DNA of 35,601 bases from Chara braunii (GCA_003427395.1 BFEA01000523.1:395459-431059), one strand, 5' to 3'. Numbered from the stretch's first letter, positions 21,300 through 31,000 are shown. Numbers and translations are program-made. Notes: generated by a model not told the origin, from the sequence alone.

Positions 21300-23215
21300 T
21301 GAATGGACTCCGTATTTCGTTGAAGGAAGCATAGTGGTCAGTCCCTATGCATGGTCTTTGTGTGTGCATGTGGTCACCATTGTAATGCCTTGACACAGGG
21401 AGTGTGTTCGAGTGTGTGTCTGTGCGTGTGCACGAGCATGCCTGTATGGCCTTAGTAGAACTGCCACAACGGATGGAGCAAATGCAGCAACTACAACACC
21501 TGCATCAGTGGTAATTGTTGCAGCTGCAAATACTACAGGTGCTGATGCGACTGTTGCAGCACATGCATTGGCTACGGGTTTCTTGCAGCCACGGCAACCA
21601 GTGATGCAAAATCGAAGCAGCTTTAATTGCATTGCAGACACCACAGGCCCTTGAACTAAGACAATCCCATAATGAAACAGTTCCACCTCTATGGCAAGCA
21701 ACATGGGAGTATAAACTACTGCACAAACAAATGAAAGAGATATAGTTAAAATATTCACTTTACCCCCCTTTCATTTATCCGTGCAGCTTAACCTCTTACT
21801 ATCCACATTGATTATGCTTGCACGCAAGCTGTCCACATTGATTTCAGTGGATGGAATTGAGAACCTAATCCCCGTTCGGACTTCAAAATTTTGCATCACT
21901 CGCGTATAACATCGTTGAGGTGCAAAAAAAAATAAAATACAATGCTGACCCCCCGATGTGCTACAACAGCCCATTTGCACACTATGAAAGAAGGCAAAGT
22001 CAAGGCGCAGGTATATTCCTGAGGATTTTTCCTCAAATATTCAGCCTATACTTTGTCTGTTATATTAATGATGCTCATTCGTATGCATTTACAAATAGTT
22101 CACAACACAAGGAAATTGGAGGTCAAATGGAGCACACGACTCTAGGATGGCAAGTAATCCAGTCAGAGTTCGGGTTGCATAAGCTTTTGAATTGAGCAGG
22201 AGCAGTCCTTACGTTTAGTAATTGGTCACATCTCCAGAGCATACAGGACAGGTTCGGGAGTGGACTGCAGAAGCACAGCATCTAATTCTCGCAGTCACAG
22301 TTGCTGCATCAAGAGGCACGGTGTTGAAAGATGTCACAGGCTACAACGCTCCTACCAGTTACGAACACAAAGGCATGCCTGCCGCTCGCAATCGCCATTC
22401 CAGCATCAGTCTACAAATTGGACACAACATATCATGTTACCGATGCCATACATGAGTGCAGCATTTACTGTCATGATACGCATCAAACAAAAACCCACAG
22501 GTTATCCCAAATCTCTGGTAGGTCATCGCAAAGCAGCATTGAGCAAGTTCCTCGGATTTCCTCAATATTTATTCCCTCACTATGGACCAGACAACGACGG
22601 AGATTGATCCGGAGTAAGCCCGCTTTGCTGCTGTAGGATTTGGTGCCTAGCTTCTGTAGTTTTTGGCCCGCAACGGCGCGCACGGTGGTGCGAGCCCAAT
22701 CAGTACAGCAGTGTGTAGGTGGTTTACATGATAGTCTATTTTCCCCCTCAGAGACTGAAATAAAACAAGTCTACATTTCCTTCTGCGTGCACCTTGCCAC
22801 CATTATTCCATTGGGTCCATGAATTATGCGCACCGCAAAGGGAACATAAATGTAGAACGCTTGCACAGGTCGATGTGGAATTGATAGTATTGTTAATTAA
22901 CTCCTGTGGCCTCATCCATACTCCCTCCAGATCAATCTCCTCCCTACCTCCTTACAAGTCATGGTTGAATCCGTACGTCTCTTGATTAATTATTAATTAT
23001 ATACCCTAGTAGACCTTTTTTGAAGTTGCAAGGTCCCCAATTATGGTGTGGTTGAGCGTGAAACGCCCACACACCCATCTACTACTGGAGCAGGACACTT
23101 GCACAGATATACATAGCTTTTTGTCAAATTTGTTCACCTTAACTCAATTTTCCCTTGGCTAATGACCACGCCAACTCCTCGCTAAATGGTAATGCTTTCA
23201 CCAGACTGATTTGAA
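21300..23215. other. Unassigned, more AT-rich stretch
   Basis: No feature supported. At 21450-21650 the plus strand reads as an Ala/Thr-rich frame (ATTTPASVVIVAAANTTGAD), probably composition-driven. Several frames of 60-115 codons at 21920-22990 match nothing I know. Confidence 0.5.
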
Positions 23216-23387
23216 AAGCTGGAGTTTGGTAGAGGCAGACGCAATTTCCGATCGACCGGTGAAATGCCTAGATATCGGAAAAAAGGCCCGAGGGGGAAAT
23301 CACGCTGCTGGGCCTACACTGACGCAGAGAGAAAAGCTAGGGGAGCGAATGGGATTAGATACCCCAGTAGTCCTAGCTGTAAACGAC
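23216..23387 (+). pseudogene. Plastid-type 16S rRNA fragment (nuclear plastid insertion)
   Basis: The text carries GCTGGAGT, GGTAGAGGCAGA, CGGTGAAATGCCTAGATATC, GCTGGGCCTACACTGACGC, GCTAGGGGAGCGAATGGGAT and TAGATACCCCAGTAGTCCTA followed by GTAAACGA. This is the central region of small-subunit rRNA (helices 22-24), with the wording of chloroplast and cyanobacterial genes (AATGGGATTAGATACCCCAG, not the mitochondrial AACAGGATTAGATACCCTGG). There are scattered substitutions and a short deletion, and homology stops on both sides. It covers only about a tenth of the gene, so it is a relic and not a working rRNA. Confidence 0.9.
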
Positions 23388-24341
23388 TAAGTTATATTAG
23401 TAATTTTTCTAACATCTTCTCCTCCTGGTGCCCAAGTGTCATAAACGCCTCCGAACCGGAGGAAGGAGATTATGTCACCACAGACAAACAGAACAAGTGC
23501 CAGATTACAAGCAAGGGTAGAAGATTACAGATCAACTTACCAGACTCCTCAGTATAAAACACCTACAATCTTAACACGGCAATAACGACCAGTGTCACCA
23601 TACTCTTAACAAGGCAATAATGACCAGGCTTTCTATTCGCACCAAGAACATAGCAACTACCACCGATGTCCTTACACACACACAGCCTCGCACAAATCCT
23701 TTGCATGAAGCACCACCACTTTCTATTGTCAACAAGTGTTTTCCCCTCCGAGAAACTGCAGAGGGAGTACCCCCCCCCCCCCCACGATCACAATAGCCTG
23801 CCTTCATATGCATCGACTGCACATCAAGTGACATTGACATTGATATTGACATTCCATTTGAATTTTCAACCTCATTTATCCCAGTGAGCAAATCCCATTG
23901 ACCATCTACAACCACCCAAAACCAATGTGAGCAAACAAGGGCAGATAATTTATGGCATAGACAAAGATTACCTTGAGAACCATTTTCTCCATTCACTTAT
24001 TTCCCACAAACACCACACGACCCCGGGATCAAGCTGCTCGGCATTGTTTACCATAATTCTCATCCTACAACTCCGTGCTTATACAACTTCCCAGCTATTT
24101 TTCAGATGCGTGTGTCTCAGCGAGTTTCAAGCTTCGGCCAGCACTTCCAGAAATCCGGTTGTGGAGAGGCCGCACCCTCTGCCATCAATCTGTGTCTGCC
24201 ACCCTTCAGTTCCCCCTACTTCGGCAGCTCTGTCAACCTTCTCATTATACTTATCAAGGGAGGCCCATTCCGTGATTGCATACTCGGCACCGCTGAAGGC
24301 GCCCTTGTTAGTGGTGAATGCTCATGTAGTGTATTAATCGT
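23388..24341. other. Unassigned stretch after the plastid insertion
   Basis: I saw no further plastid gene. A C13 run lies at about 23770. Frames of 66-136 codons on both strands overlap and have no recognisable motifs. Confidence 0.4.
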
Positions 24342-24425
24342 GCCTTACTGAGGCCGTGCACATGTTAGGGCCTTACTGAGGCCGCACACATGTTAGGGCC
24401 TTACTGAGGTCGCACGCATGTTAGG
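24342..24425 (+). repeat. 28-bp tandem repeat, 3 units
   Basis: GCCTTACTGAGG starts at 24342, 24370 and 24398. The units are contiguous and end CATGTTAGG, with two or three substitutions between them. Confidence 0.9.
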
Positions 24426-24515
24426 GATTGCCTGTATTGCTCTGATGTTATATGCACCACCAGACCCATTCCAAAGAGTCGAGCCATTATTTTCACTGAC
24501 TTAAGAGAATCATTT

Positions 24516-24960
24516 TCAGCAACTACAGAATTGAGTATCCTCGTTCATTCCCCTGTTTTCATCTCTCGAGCCAGCATTGAAGATAAGAGCTCCTGTTGCT
24601 AAGTGTTTTTCCACACATTTCCACAACGCTTCCATTGGTTGACTGACTTGATAAATACGGGAAGGAAACCGGACACGCACTTCGTACTGTTTTGCGGGCT
24701 GTGCAACAATCCGATTAGCTACAGCTGCTATAGGGTATTGAAAACGTAATTAGCTCTTTCATTCGTTCTGCTACGCGAAAACCTTCAGTGGCAAAGCAAC
24801 TATTTGGTTAAGATACGCCGTGCCTAAGAAGACAACGGAGTACTGCGCCCTCATGAACCTATTCTCTGGGCATTTGTCAAGACTCTCTCTCGCCAAAATC
24901 CGAGCTGTGGGCTGCACACGTTGTCCTGTTTGCGACGTTAAATAATTCCTGCGGATTTAT
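24516..24960 (-). pseudogene. Possible degraded coding sequence, unidentified
   Basis: Successive minus-strand open stretches have protein-like wording: about 60 codons ending LNQIVALPLKVFA, then TEGFRVAERMKELITFS in a second frame, then about 70 codons containing ANRIVAQPAKQYEVRVRFPS and EALWKCVEKHLATGALIF, ending at a TGA at 24516. Runs of this length also arise by chance, so support is weak. No family was recognised. Confidence 0.2.
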
Positions 24961-24989
24961 GGGGAATCTCCTTAAACCACTAGTATCCT

Positions 24990-25125
24990 AAAGTCGCACC
25001 AGTTAACGGTATGCGATTGTAGGAAATGTATGGGCCACTACATGAGCGGCCAAATTCATCCAACTAGAAACATTTCTACTCTATTTTTTTGGGCCGCTGA
25101 TAGCTGGACCAAGCTTGTGGTTTAA
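24990..25125 (+). repeat. Dispersed repeat, copy 1
   Basis: CGATTGTAGGAAATGTATGG and GCTGATAGCTGGACCAAG match 34830-34945 in the same orientation, with the same spacing of landmarks and roughly 70 percent identity by eye. Confidence 0.7.
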
Positions 25126-25334
25126 ATGCATCCTGATCAGCAATAAGACCTGTAGTCTACAGCCTTAGTTTTAGGTCTAGGGTAAAGACCATAGTTGCCA
25201 GGATCTTACAAAGATTCTGTGGTCCTTAGTTGAGTCAATCCTACAGTCGGGGGTGTACAGTCAGGGGTGTGGGTCTAAGTGGCGAGGAGTGGAACTGGTT
25301 CTGGGTTGTGCACCTTTTACCACGGTTGACCTAC

Positions 25335-25535
25335 ATTACACAAAGGTTCAGGAAGAGCAACGCCGCCGTACTCCAAGAGAAAAAAGAGGAGGCTAAGGAG
25401 TTGATCAGGCAGGCCAAGAAGTTGGCCTTACAGGAGGAGCAGGTGGCGAAGAGTTAGTTCAAGAAGGAGATGGAAAGATTGAAGCAGGAGGAAGAGAACA
25501 CGAAATCGGTGGAAGAAGAAGAGATCGAAGACTAG
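25335..25535 (+). pseudogene. Charged coiled-coil fragment with one in-frame stop
   Basis: The plus frame reads EKKEEAKELIRQAKKLALQE, a TAG at 25455-25457, then FKKEMERLKQEEENTKSVEE and acidic residues before a second stop near 25533. This is a strong heptad-like helix. Such segments are common in Gag-like proteins of plant retroelements, and that is my tentative reading. An A-rich tail follows at 25558-25592. Confidence 0.4.
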
Positions 25536-26163
25536 AGACCCCTTCCAGCTTCGCCCACAAAAACAGAAAAAGAAAAAAGCAGAAAAGAAATAAAACGCAT
25601 AACTGCCGTATCATATGCCGTTCTTTCACAATAAGAAAAAGAAGAGCCTGAGAGCAGACCAAAACCTGCATGCAAGAAATTAGCAGGGAATAGCACGAAA
25701 TATTCTTTTTCTATATCTATGCGTGTTTTGTTTGGGGAGCCGTTACCTTTGCAGCATCGCTTTTGTTTTGTGCTGTGCAAGAACTGTGGACATTTCTGAG
25801 AAAATCCAGTCCGTTGACCCATTGATGTTTTCGGTAAAGATTCAGAATCAGTTTGGTGGGCTCGGATGATGTCATTGACGATTTGCCCGGGGAAGTTGTT
25901 GGAAGGCGCCTCCAACTATAGAAGTGCCACTGATGTTAAGCAAGTTTTGCAATGTATGAATGAAACATTGAGCATTCAATCTGCTTGGCAGTTTCTCTTC
26001 TTGTGGGGGACTTTGTCGGGAGTAGCATTGACATGAGAGCCATAATGCCGGGCGTGCATCTTGGAGCATTTCGTGGAAGGCGAAAGGCAAAGAAGAAACG
26101 AAGTAGCACATTTCACAGTCACATAATGGACAGCACATAATGGAAAGCTTGGCACAGTCCCCC

Positions 26164-26166
<3 letters not shown>

Positions 26167-26233
<67 letters not shown>
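26167..26233 (+). repeat. (CT)n microsatellite, about 66 bp
   Basis: This is the longest uninterrupted dinucleotide tract in the window. It makes the apparent Arg-Glu and Ser-Leu repeat frames around it. The preceding 25600-26160 holds nothing I could identify. Confidence 0.97.
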
Positions 26234-26235
<2 letters not shown>

Positions 26236-26439
26236 CCCTTGACTTCAAACTTGGAACCCTTCACTCCACCCCGAACTTCCCCCATCCCCACCTCCCCCTC
26301 CACCCCCCCAACCTGTCAATCCCTCGAGGAGTCGGTGAATAGTCCGATTGGGTGACGTGGCTGGAATTGTGTATAGAGACCATGACAACACACCAAACAA
26401 TAAGGACAAAAAAGAAGAAGGCAAAACAGCCTGCACAAG

Positions 26440-26509
26440 CCTTTAACCTCCCCCGGCTGCCGACGACTTCCCCCAACCCTCCTCTCTCTCTCTCTCACTC
26501 TCTCTCTCC

Positions 26510-26546
<37 letters not shown>

Positions 26547-26764
26547 GACAAAAGACAAGACATCCTGGCACTTCGCGGCTATACCTCCCATCACCTCACC
26601 GGCTTCGCCCTCACTCTCCTCCCTTCCCCCATCTCTCTCTCTCACACACACACATACAAAAAAAATAGAGAACTTTTAACCTCCCCCCCAGCCACCGACT
26701 TTGACCTAATCCGCATCTCCAGCCACCGACTTCCGCCTAATCCTCATCCACTCCCCCATCTCCC

Positions 26765-26807
<43 letters not shown>

Positions 26808-26810
26808 TGT
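26440..26810 (+). repeat. Three-unit compound repeat with (CT)n(CA)n tails
   Basis: Units start with a CCTCCCC-C-GC-GCC-ACGACTT-like segment (about 26450, 26680 and 26718) and lead into (CT)n then (CA)n at 26480-26532, 26633-26653 and 26765-26808. The first two tails are followed by A-runs. The last tail abuts the right arm of the inverted repeat. Confidence 0.6.
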
Positions 26811-27274
26811 CAGACATTGTTCTATACTCTCCTTTTGCATGGAGGAGCATTTGTATGGGAGCCATCATCGAACCCCTCGTAAGGGAGCAGTCATCAAACC
26901 CCTCTGCGGGAGCGGAAGATGGCTCCCTCTCTAGTGGTCTCACTGATTCAGGGTATCCTCTGCGACGTGTTGCAGGTGGTCGCCGTCTTGCAGTAGCTGG
27001 GGTGATCTCTGCCATGTGTGGCAGGCGGACACACTTTGCATTGTCCGTGCTCCATGGGGGATGATAATCTGTGAAGGTTGGCTACAAACACAGTGTGCGG
27101 TCAGCTGATGCTGTCGCTGCCCCTCCTATGGGTGTTACTCCTGCCGATCCTCTGCAGATGTACGTTTTGCCGGTGGTCCTTTTCCTTGCCGGTCCTCCTG
27201 TCGATCCTCATCATGGCGCTCTTGCTGCTCCCTTTGTGCACGCTGGTCTCTCAATTGACCACTGCACCATGCAC
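26770..27274 (-). repeat. Inverted repeat pair, right arm
   Basis: Reverse-complement match to 20821-21292 (see that entry). It begins in a (CT)n(CA)n tract and ends exactly at GCACCATGCAC, after which the two loci diverge. High similarity holds in all frames, so conserved peptides here do not prove coding. Confidence 0.85.
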
Positions 27275-27503
27275 CCCGTACAGGAATGATCTACTCCGGC
27301 CTTGCGTGATGCTGGAGTCTGACCTGTCCTTGCTTAGGATTCCATCCTTTTCACTCATATTCTGCTTACACGCGTCCTCAGACTTATCCCCCGTACAGGA
27401 ATGATTTACTCCGGCCTTGCGTGATGCCGGAGTCTGACCTGTCCTTGCTTAGGATATCATCCTTCTCACTCTTATTCTGCTTACACGCGTCCTCAGACTT
27501 ATC
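27274..27503 (+). repeat. 115-bp tandem duplication
   Basis: CCCCGTACAGGAATGAT starts at 27274 and 27389. The units run to CGTCCTCAGACTTATCCCC with about five differences. 115 is not a multiple of three, so the minus-strand frame (SEDACKQNKSEKDDILSKDR) is broken by the second unit. Confidence 0.9.
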
Positions 27504-27644
27504 CCCCTTTACATCCTCCTCCACCTCGCCTAGCCGCTACACAGATGCCAATATAGCAGGAATATCACGGGCAACGCTGATGCTGCCTACAACACAACCA
27601 TTGGCCTCCTTAACGACCTCGTCGTCATCAATGGCATTTGCAAC
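27384..27644 (-). pseudogene. Coding-like minus-strand segment, acidic, one internal stop
   Basis: One minus-strand frame reads VANAIDDDEVVKEANG, CVVGSISVARDIPAILASV, a TAG at 27537-27539, then VEEDVKGDKSEDACKQNKSE and GITQGRSKSFLYGG to a stop at 27384. It is hydrophilic and charged and not of simple composition. It lies downstream of other coding-like pieces on the same strand and may be a later part of the same decayed gene. No family recognised. Confidence 0.3.
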
Positions 27645-27667
27645 ACTCTATGTCACGCGTTGTCAAC

Positions 27668-28060
27668 CTAATCCTTCTCCGACCCCAACCACCCTCTTGC
27701 AATGGTGGGTTCATCTGTCCCTCTCATCTTGAGCTTGAGGCTATGTGAGTACATCAGATTCTCGGTGCGCAAGTGACGTAACTTTTCCTCTTGGCTGGAG
27801 AGAATGATGTCCAGATACACCGTACCTGTGAGCTTGAGGCTCGAATGTGAGTGCATCAGATTCTCGGAGCGCTAGTGATGCAACTTTTCATCTTGGCTGG
27901 AGAGAATGGTGTGCAGATACCGTAACTGTGAGCTGTCGGGAAGCCCAGCTCCATGCATATAGCACAGGATTGTCCTTGGCTGCCCTCAACATCGTTGGGT
28001 GCCCAAGTGCTTCATTTCCTGTTGGCTGTTGAGGATGGCGTCCAGATGCGCCGTAATAGA
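27668..28060 (-). pseudogene. Repeat-protein remnant, about 33-residue units
   Basis: At DNA level, units of about 100 bp start at 27731, 27830 and 27930, with a diverged one near 28059. On the minus strand the best-preserved unit reads TGTVYLDIILSSQEEKLRHL then RTENLMYSHSLK. Others read LRYLHTILSSQDEKLHH and ITAHLDAILNSQQEMKHLG, the first followed by an in-frame stop. Shared residues (L-x-I/A-IL-S/N-SQ-x-E-K-L/M-x-HL) favour a helical repeat. The distal unit continues into a 62-residue open frame (27668-27856). Confidence 0.4.
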
Positions 28061-28120
28061 GAACTGTTGAGATCGGATGCCTAGCTTCATGCACCTCCCA
28101 TTATACCCTCCTCAACATCT

Positions 28121-28270
28121 TCAACACCTTCTTCCAATCAGCCACTCGACTGTGTTGTCAAACCACGCCATGAGCTCGTCCCTCAAGTGAGGATCCGGCA
28201 GTTCTGCCACAATGTGGATGGGCCAGGGAAACACGTCTGTTCTTTTCCCTACATCCGCAAGGACAACATC
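28121..28270 (-). pseudogene. 49-residue coding-like segment
   Basis: The minus strand reads DVVLADVGKRTDVFPWPIHI followed by VAELPDPHLRDELMAWFDNT and VEWLIGRRC before a stop at 28121. The mix of hydrophobic, acidic, proline and tryptophan residues looks like globular protein. Stops in frame immediately upstream and a GT just after GGAAGAAG allow either an exon or a frameshifted remnant. No ATG starts it. Function unknown. Confidence 0.35.
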
Positions 28271-28317
28271 TCACTACTTTGCAGTGAGCGGGGTAGAACA
28301 ACGATGCTCTGCAACAA

Positions 28318-28467
28318 TCAACGTAGATGCGTGGCATGCGATGCCTTCATCAGGGCCGTTAACTTCTTGATGGTAGCAGAGAAGGCTTTGTGAAGAGTAG
28401 ACATCTGGACTGTGTAGGCTTTCGCCATGATGTCCTTACACCATGTTCTCCTAGGGGTGCCCAGTCA
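28318..28467 (-). pseudogene. 48-residue coding-like segment
   Basis: The minus strand reads GTPRRTWCKDIMAKAYTVQM then STLHKAFSATIKKLTALMKA and a stop at 28318. A start at 28428 would give 36 residues. It connects by one frame change with the upstream 130-codon frame and by another with 28121-28270. No family recognised. Confidence 0.3.
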
Positions 28468-28843
28468 CATTACACACAAGCACCTGCTCGCACACCTGAA
28501 GTCTGTGCACCCTCACGAAGTCGGTCTTGAACCTTGTCGATGCTGATGGAGACAACTGGTTCAAAGTGTCTTCAGGTGAGATTGCAGCCATTTGTGGACC
28601 CTGAAGAAGTGCACGACCTTGTTTGCCATGTTGATGACCTGGCCTGCTCATTTGTTTGCCTTGTTGATGACGGAAGTGGGTCTTGAACTTTGTTGACGCT
28701 GAAGGGGACATCTGGCCTGCGGGTACTTCATAATCTGTGACCTCGGACACTCGTTTGCGCTGTTGATGGCATGGCAAGTGTATCGCAGATCCAAGGTCTA
28801 TCCGAAGTAAGAGACCATATAAATGCAGCGGAAGACAGAACAT
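28451..28843 (-). CDS. Hypothetical 130-codon frame with 52-codon internal repeat
   Basis: An open minus-strand frame from ATG at 28843. Two segments, 28674-28715 and 28518-28559, are 156 bp (52 codons) apart and read Q-M/L-SPSAST-K/R-FKT-H/D-F. In the SPSAST part the four silent differences all fall on third codon positions and the only replacement is Lys/Arg, as expected after a period of coding constraint. Between them lies an HQQGKQ/HQHGKQ echo. A plus-strand reading (VLN-L/F-VDA-D/E-GD) also puts differences at third positions but with more replacements. The product is unknown. Confidence 0.35.
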   Translation of the reverse strand: MFCLPLHLYGLLLRIDLGSAIHLPCHQQRKRVSEVTDYEVPAGQMSPSASTKFKTHFRHQQGKQMSRPGHQHGKQGRALLQGPQMAAISPEDTLNQLSPSASTRFKTDFVRVHRLQVCEQVLVCNVTGHP

Positions 28844-28849
28844 ACATAT

Positions 28850-29160
28850 GATATAGTAATATTAGAATGGACAATTCAGACTCACACATGCATCGACGGT
28901 GAGAAGGGGGAAAGCATAGTATACAAGGAAGGGGTGTTGTCCCCTGATCATCCTCAGACGAAATAGGAGGGAGATGGAGAAGAGGGGCGAGAGACGGAAG
29001 CCGCCAACATTGTGAATCCCGAATGTTCCCCAAGTCCCATCAATACAGTCTGAGTAGGGAAGGTCTATGCCCAAAATACCAGAGTAGGGCAATCACTCGA
29101 CTGTCCATAAGTTCAGAACTGGATGATTGAGGGATGGATGACGGAGGATGTTCGGAGGAG
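28850..29160. other. Unassigned stretch
   Basis: No gene or repeat supported; frames here are short and overlap. Confidence 0.4.
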
Positions 29161-29167
29161 AGAAGAG

Positions 29168-29300
29168 TACTCTCTCTCTCTCTCTCTGTCTTCCCCCTCT
29201 CCCCCCTCTCTTCCCCCCCATCTACCTCATCCCTCCCTCCCCCCAGCTACCTCATCCCTCCCAAGGTGTTGCCTCGATGACAGTGCTGGAGTGCTGAAGA

Positions 29301-29345
<45 letters not shown>

Positions 29346-29460
29346 GACACAGACAGACACACACACACCGGATCTTGATTTCTCTCTCTCACACACACAC
29401 TCCCCGGATCTCAATTTCACGCCTTTGACCCTATTATTCTCCCCCCCCCCAGCTCCCTCA

Positions 29461-29513
<53 letters not shown>

Positions 29514-29600
29514 CAATGATGGTACCACGTCTTGACCACATAAAGGTGTTGCCTTGATGCCAGTGCCGGAGTGCTGAAGACGAAGCTGGAGCTATGGTGT
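29168..29600 (+). repeat. (CT)n/(CA)n cluster flanked by a 37-bp direct repeat
   Basis: AGGTGTTGCCT-GATG-CAGTGC-GGAGTGCTGAAGA occurs at about 29264 and 29546 with three differences. Between and around the copies lie (CT)n at 29170-29188, 29300-29326 and 29465-29512, and (CA)n at 29326-29344 and 29362-29370. The copies probably mark a duplication within which the microsatellites expanded. Confidence 0.75.
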
Positions 29601-30730
29601 CAGTCATCAGGGAAGTCCCAGTGTCCAGCTGTAGTTTCCACTGCAGCATTCTCGCTCGCTACTTTAACCTAGCTCACCTCCACTGCGGCCAGCGCTGAAG
29701 ACTAATGCAGCATAATGCTGGACGATACTTACACTAACCTACTGATTGAGAGGCAGACCAGTCTGTAATTATTCAGAAACATTAATTGAATATAAATTTA
29801 TAAAACCTATTGTCGCCTAGGTCCTGCTGGCGTAAACGTGAGGCCCAGAATGAATGGCCTGGGAAGCAATCTGGCTGTACACTTGGAGCGAATCTGACTG
29901 TCCAAGTGTGGCCTGGGAAAAAGGAGGCGAAGGCCTGGCCGATCAAACCTAGCGTGGGCCTAAAACGGCCCTTTTTCTGACCTGAATCGATATAGGCCGT
30001 GCTTCGGGCGCCACAAATGTGCTCGACGGAAGCTAAGTCCCTACCCTGTCCAAGCCACCTGATGGGTCCAGGCCCGTGTGGGATCAACATATGCCGCACA
30101 GGAGTCATCGATCTCTGCCTGCCGTGAGTTCTGTTAACCTCGCAATTGATGACTGTTTCAACGTGTCTCGGGCTCACACTGAACTGCGGGGGACCTGCCT
30201 TCTCCCATAGCCCACTGCCTCGCAAGTGACCCCCCCGATCCCCCAATGGCCACCGTCCCGACTGTGACACCCCCCCTCATCACCTCTTTCAGTCCATCTC
30301 CAGGCTTCACAACTACTGCATCAGAGTCGCCTCCACCACCCTCTGCAAGATTTCCCATCGCGGCATCCTGATCGGAATCATTGTCCTTCTAATCCAGCGC
30401 ACGTTGCACCCTCTCCTACAGGGCCGGAGGCATCACACAACGTGCTCTGTGCAGTTCTTTCCGAATGGCCCTGGTGTCATGAGGACACGGGGCAGATGCC
30501 CTCTTCAAAAGAAAGTGTCCAAGTCCGTTTCTGTGTGCGCCCCTACACTCGTCCTGTTACAACTTGCAGTGCAGCCTTGTTTGTCCTTTGGAATTCCCTT
30601 TCAACAGACTCCATCCACGTCCACACGTGGGGCAGTGGTCACCCTCGAATCTGGTATCCACCTAAATGGTTCACATGGACTCACTCACCATTCCACGCCG
30701 CTACTTGCCATGATGCTGATGTTGTAAGTA
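29600..30730. other. Unassigned stretch
   Basis: Minus-strand frames at 29782-30270 (162 codons) and 30158-30358, and plus-strand frames at 30404-30792, carry no motif I recognise. The 30158-30358 frame includes a Gly/Val-rich run (GGVTVGTVAIGGSGG). None is strong enough to call a gene. Confidence 0.4.
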
Positions 30731-30734
30731 TCAC

Positions 30735-31000
30735 AACTGTCGACATGCCGGGTGTTGATATGGCAGGTTTTGATATGGAAGCTGCTAACTGACGAGGTAG
30801 CTGCTGTTGTGGCTGTTGTTGATGGGAATGGTTAATGTGGCAGCTGGTGAGGTTGCTGATGTGGCAGCTGTTGTGGCTGCCGATGTGGCAGCTGCTGTGG
30901 CTGCCGATCTAGCAGGCTGGCAGCTGCTGTGGATGTTGATGTGGCAGTTGCTGACACCTGGTGCAGCTGGTCGCACAATGGCAGCTGCTGATGTTGCTGG
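30735..31000 (+). repeat. GCTGATGTGGCAGCTG-type minisatellite
   Basis: Variants of GATGTGGCAGCTGTTGTGGC are repeated with 15- to 30-bp steps; translation gives DVAA/AVVAAD repeats. (CT)n follows at 31081-31107. Confidence 0.8.

Noticed and set aside
23216-23560. Protein-coding frame of 97 codons overlapping the rRNA relic
   Set aside because: The nucleotide sequence is clearly 16S rRNA-like; the frame is incidental.
24342-24425. CRISPR-like 28-bp repeats
   Set aside because: Only three head-to-tail units without spacers; an ordinary minisatellite.
25872-26303. Arg-Glu repeat protein
   Set aside because: The alternating residues come only from the (CT)n tract read on the minus strand.
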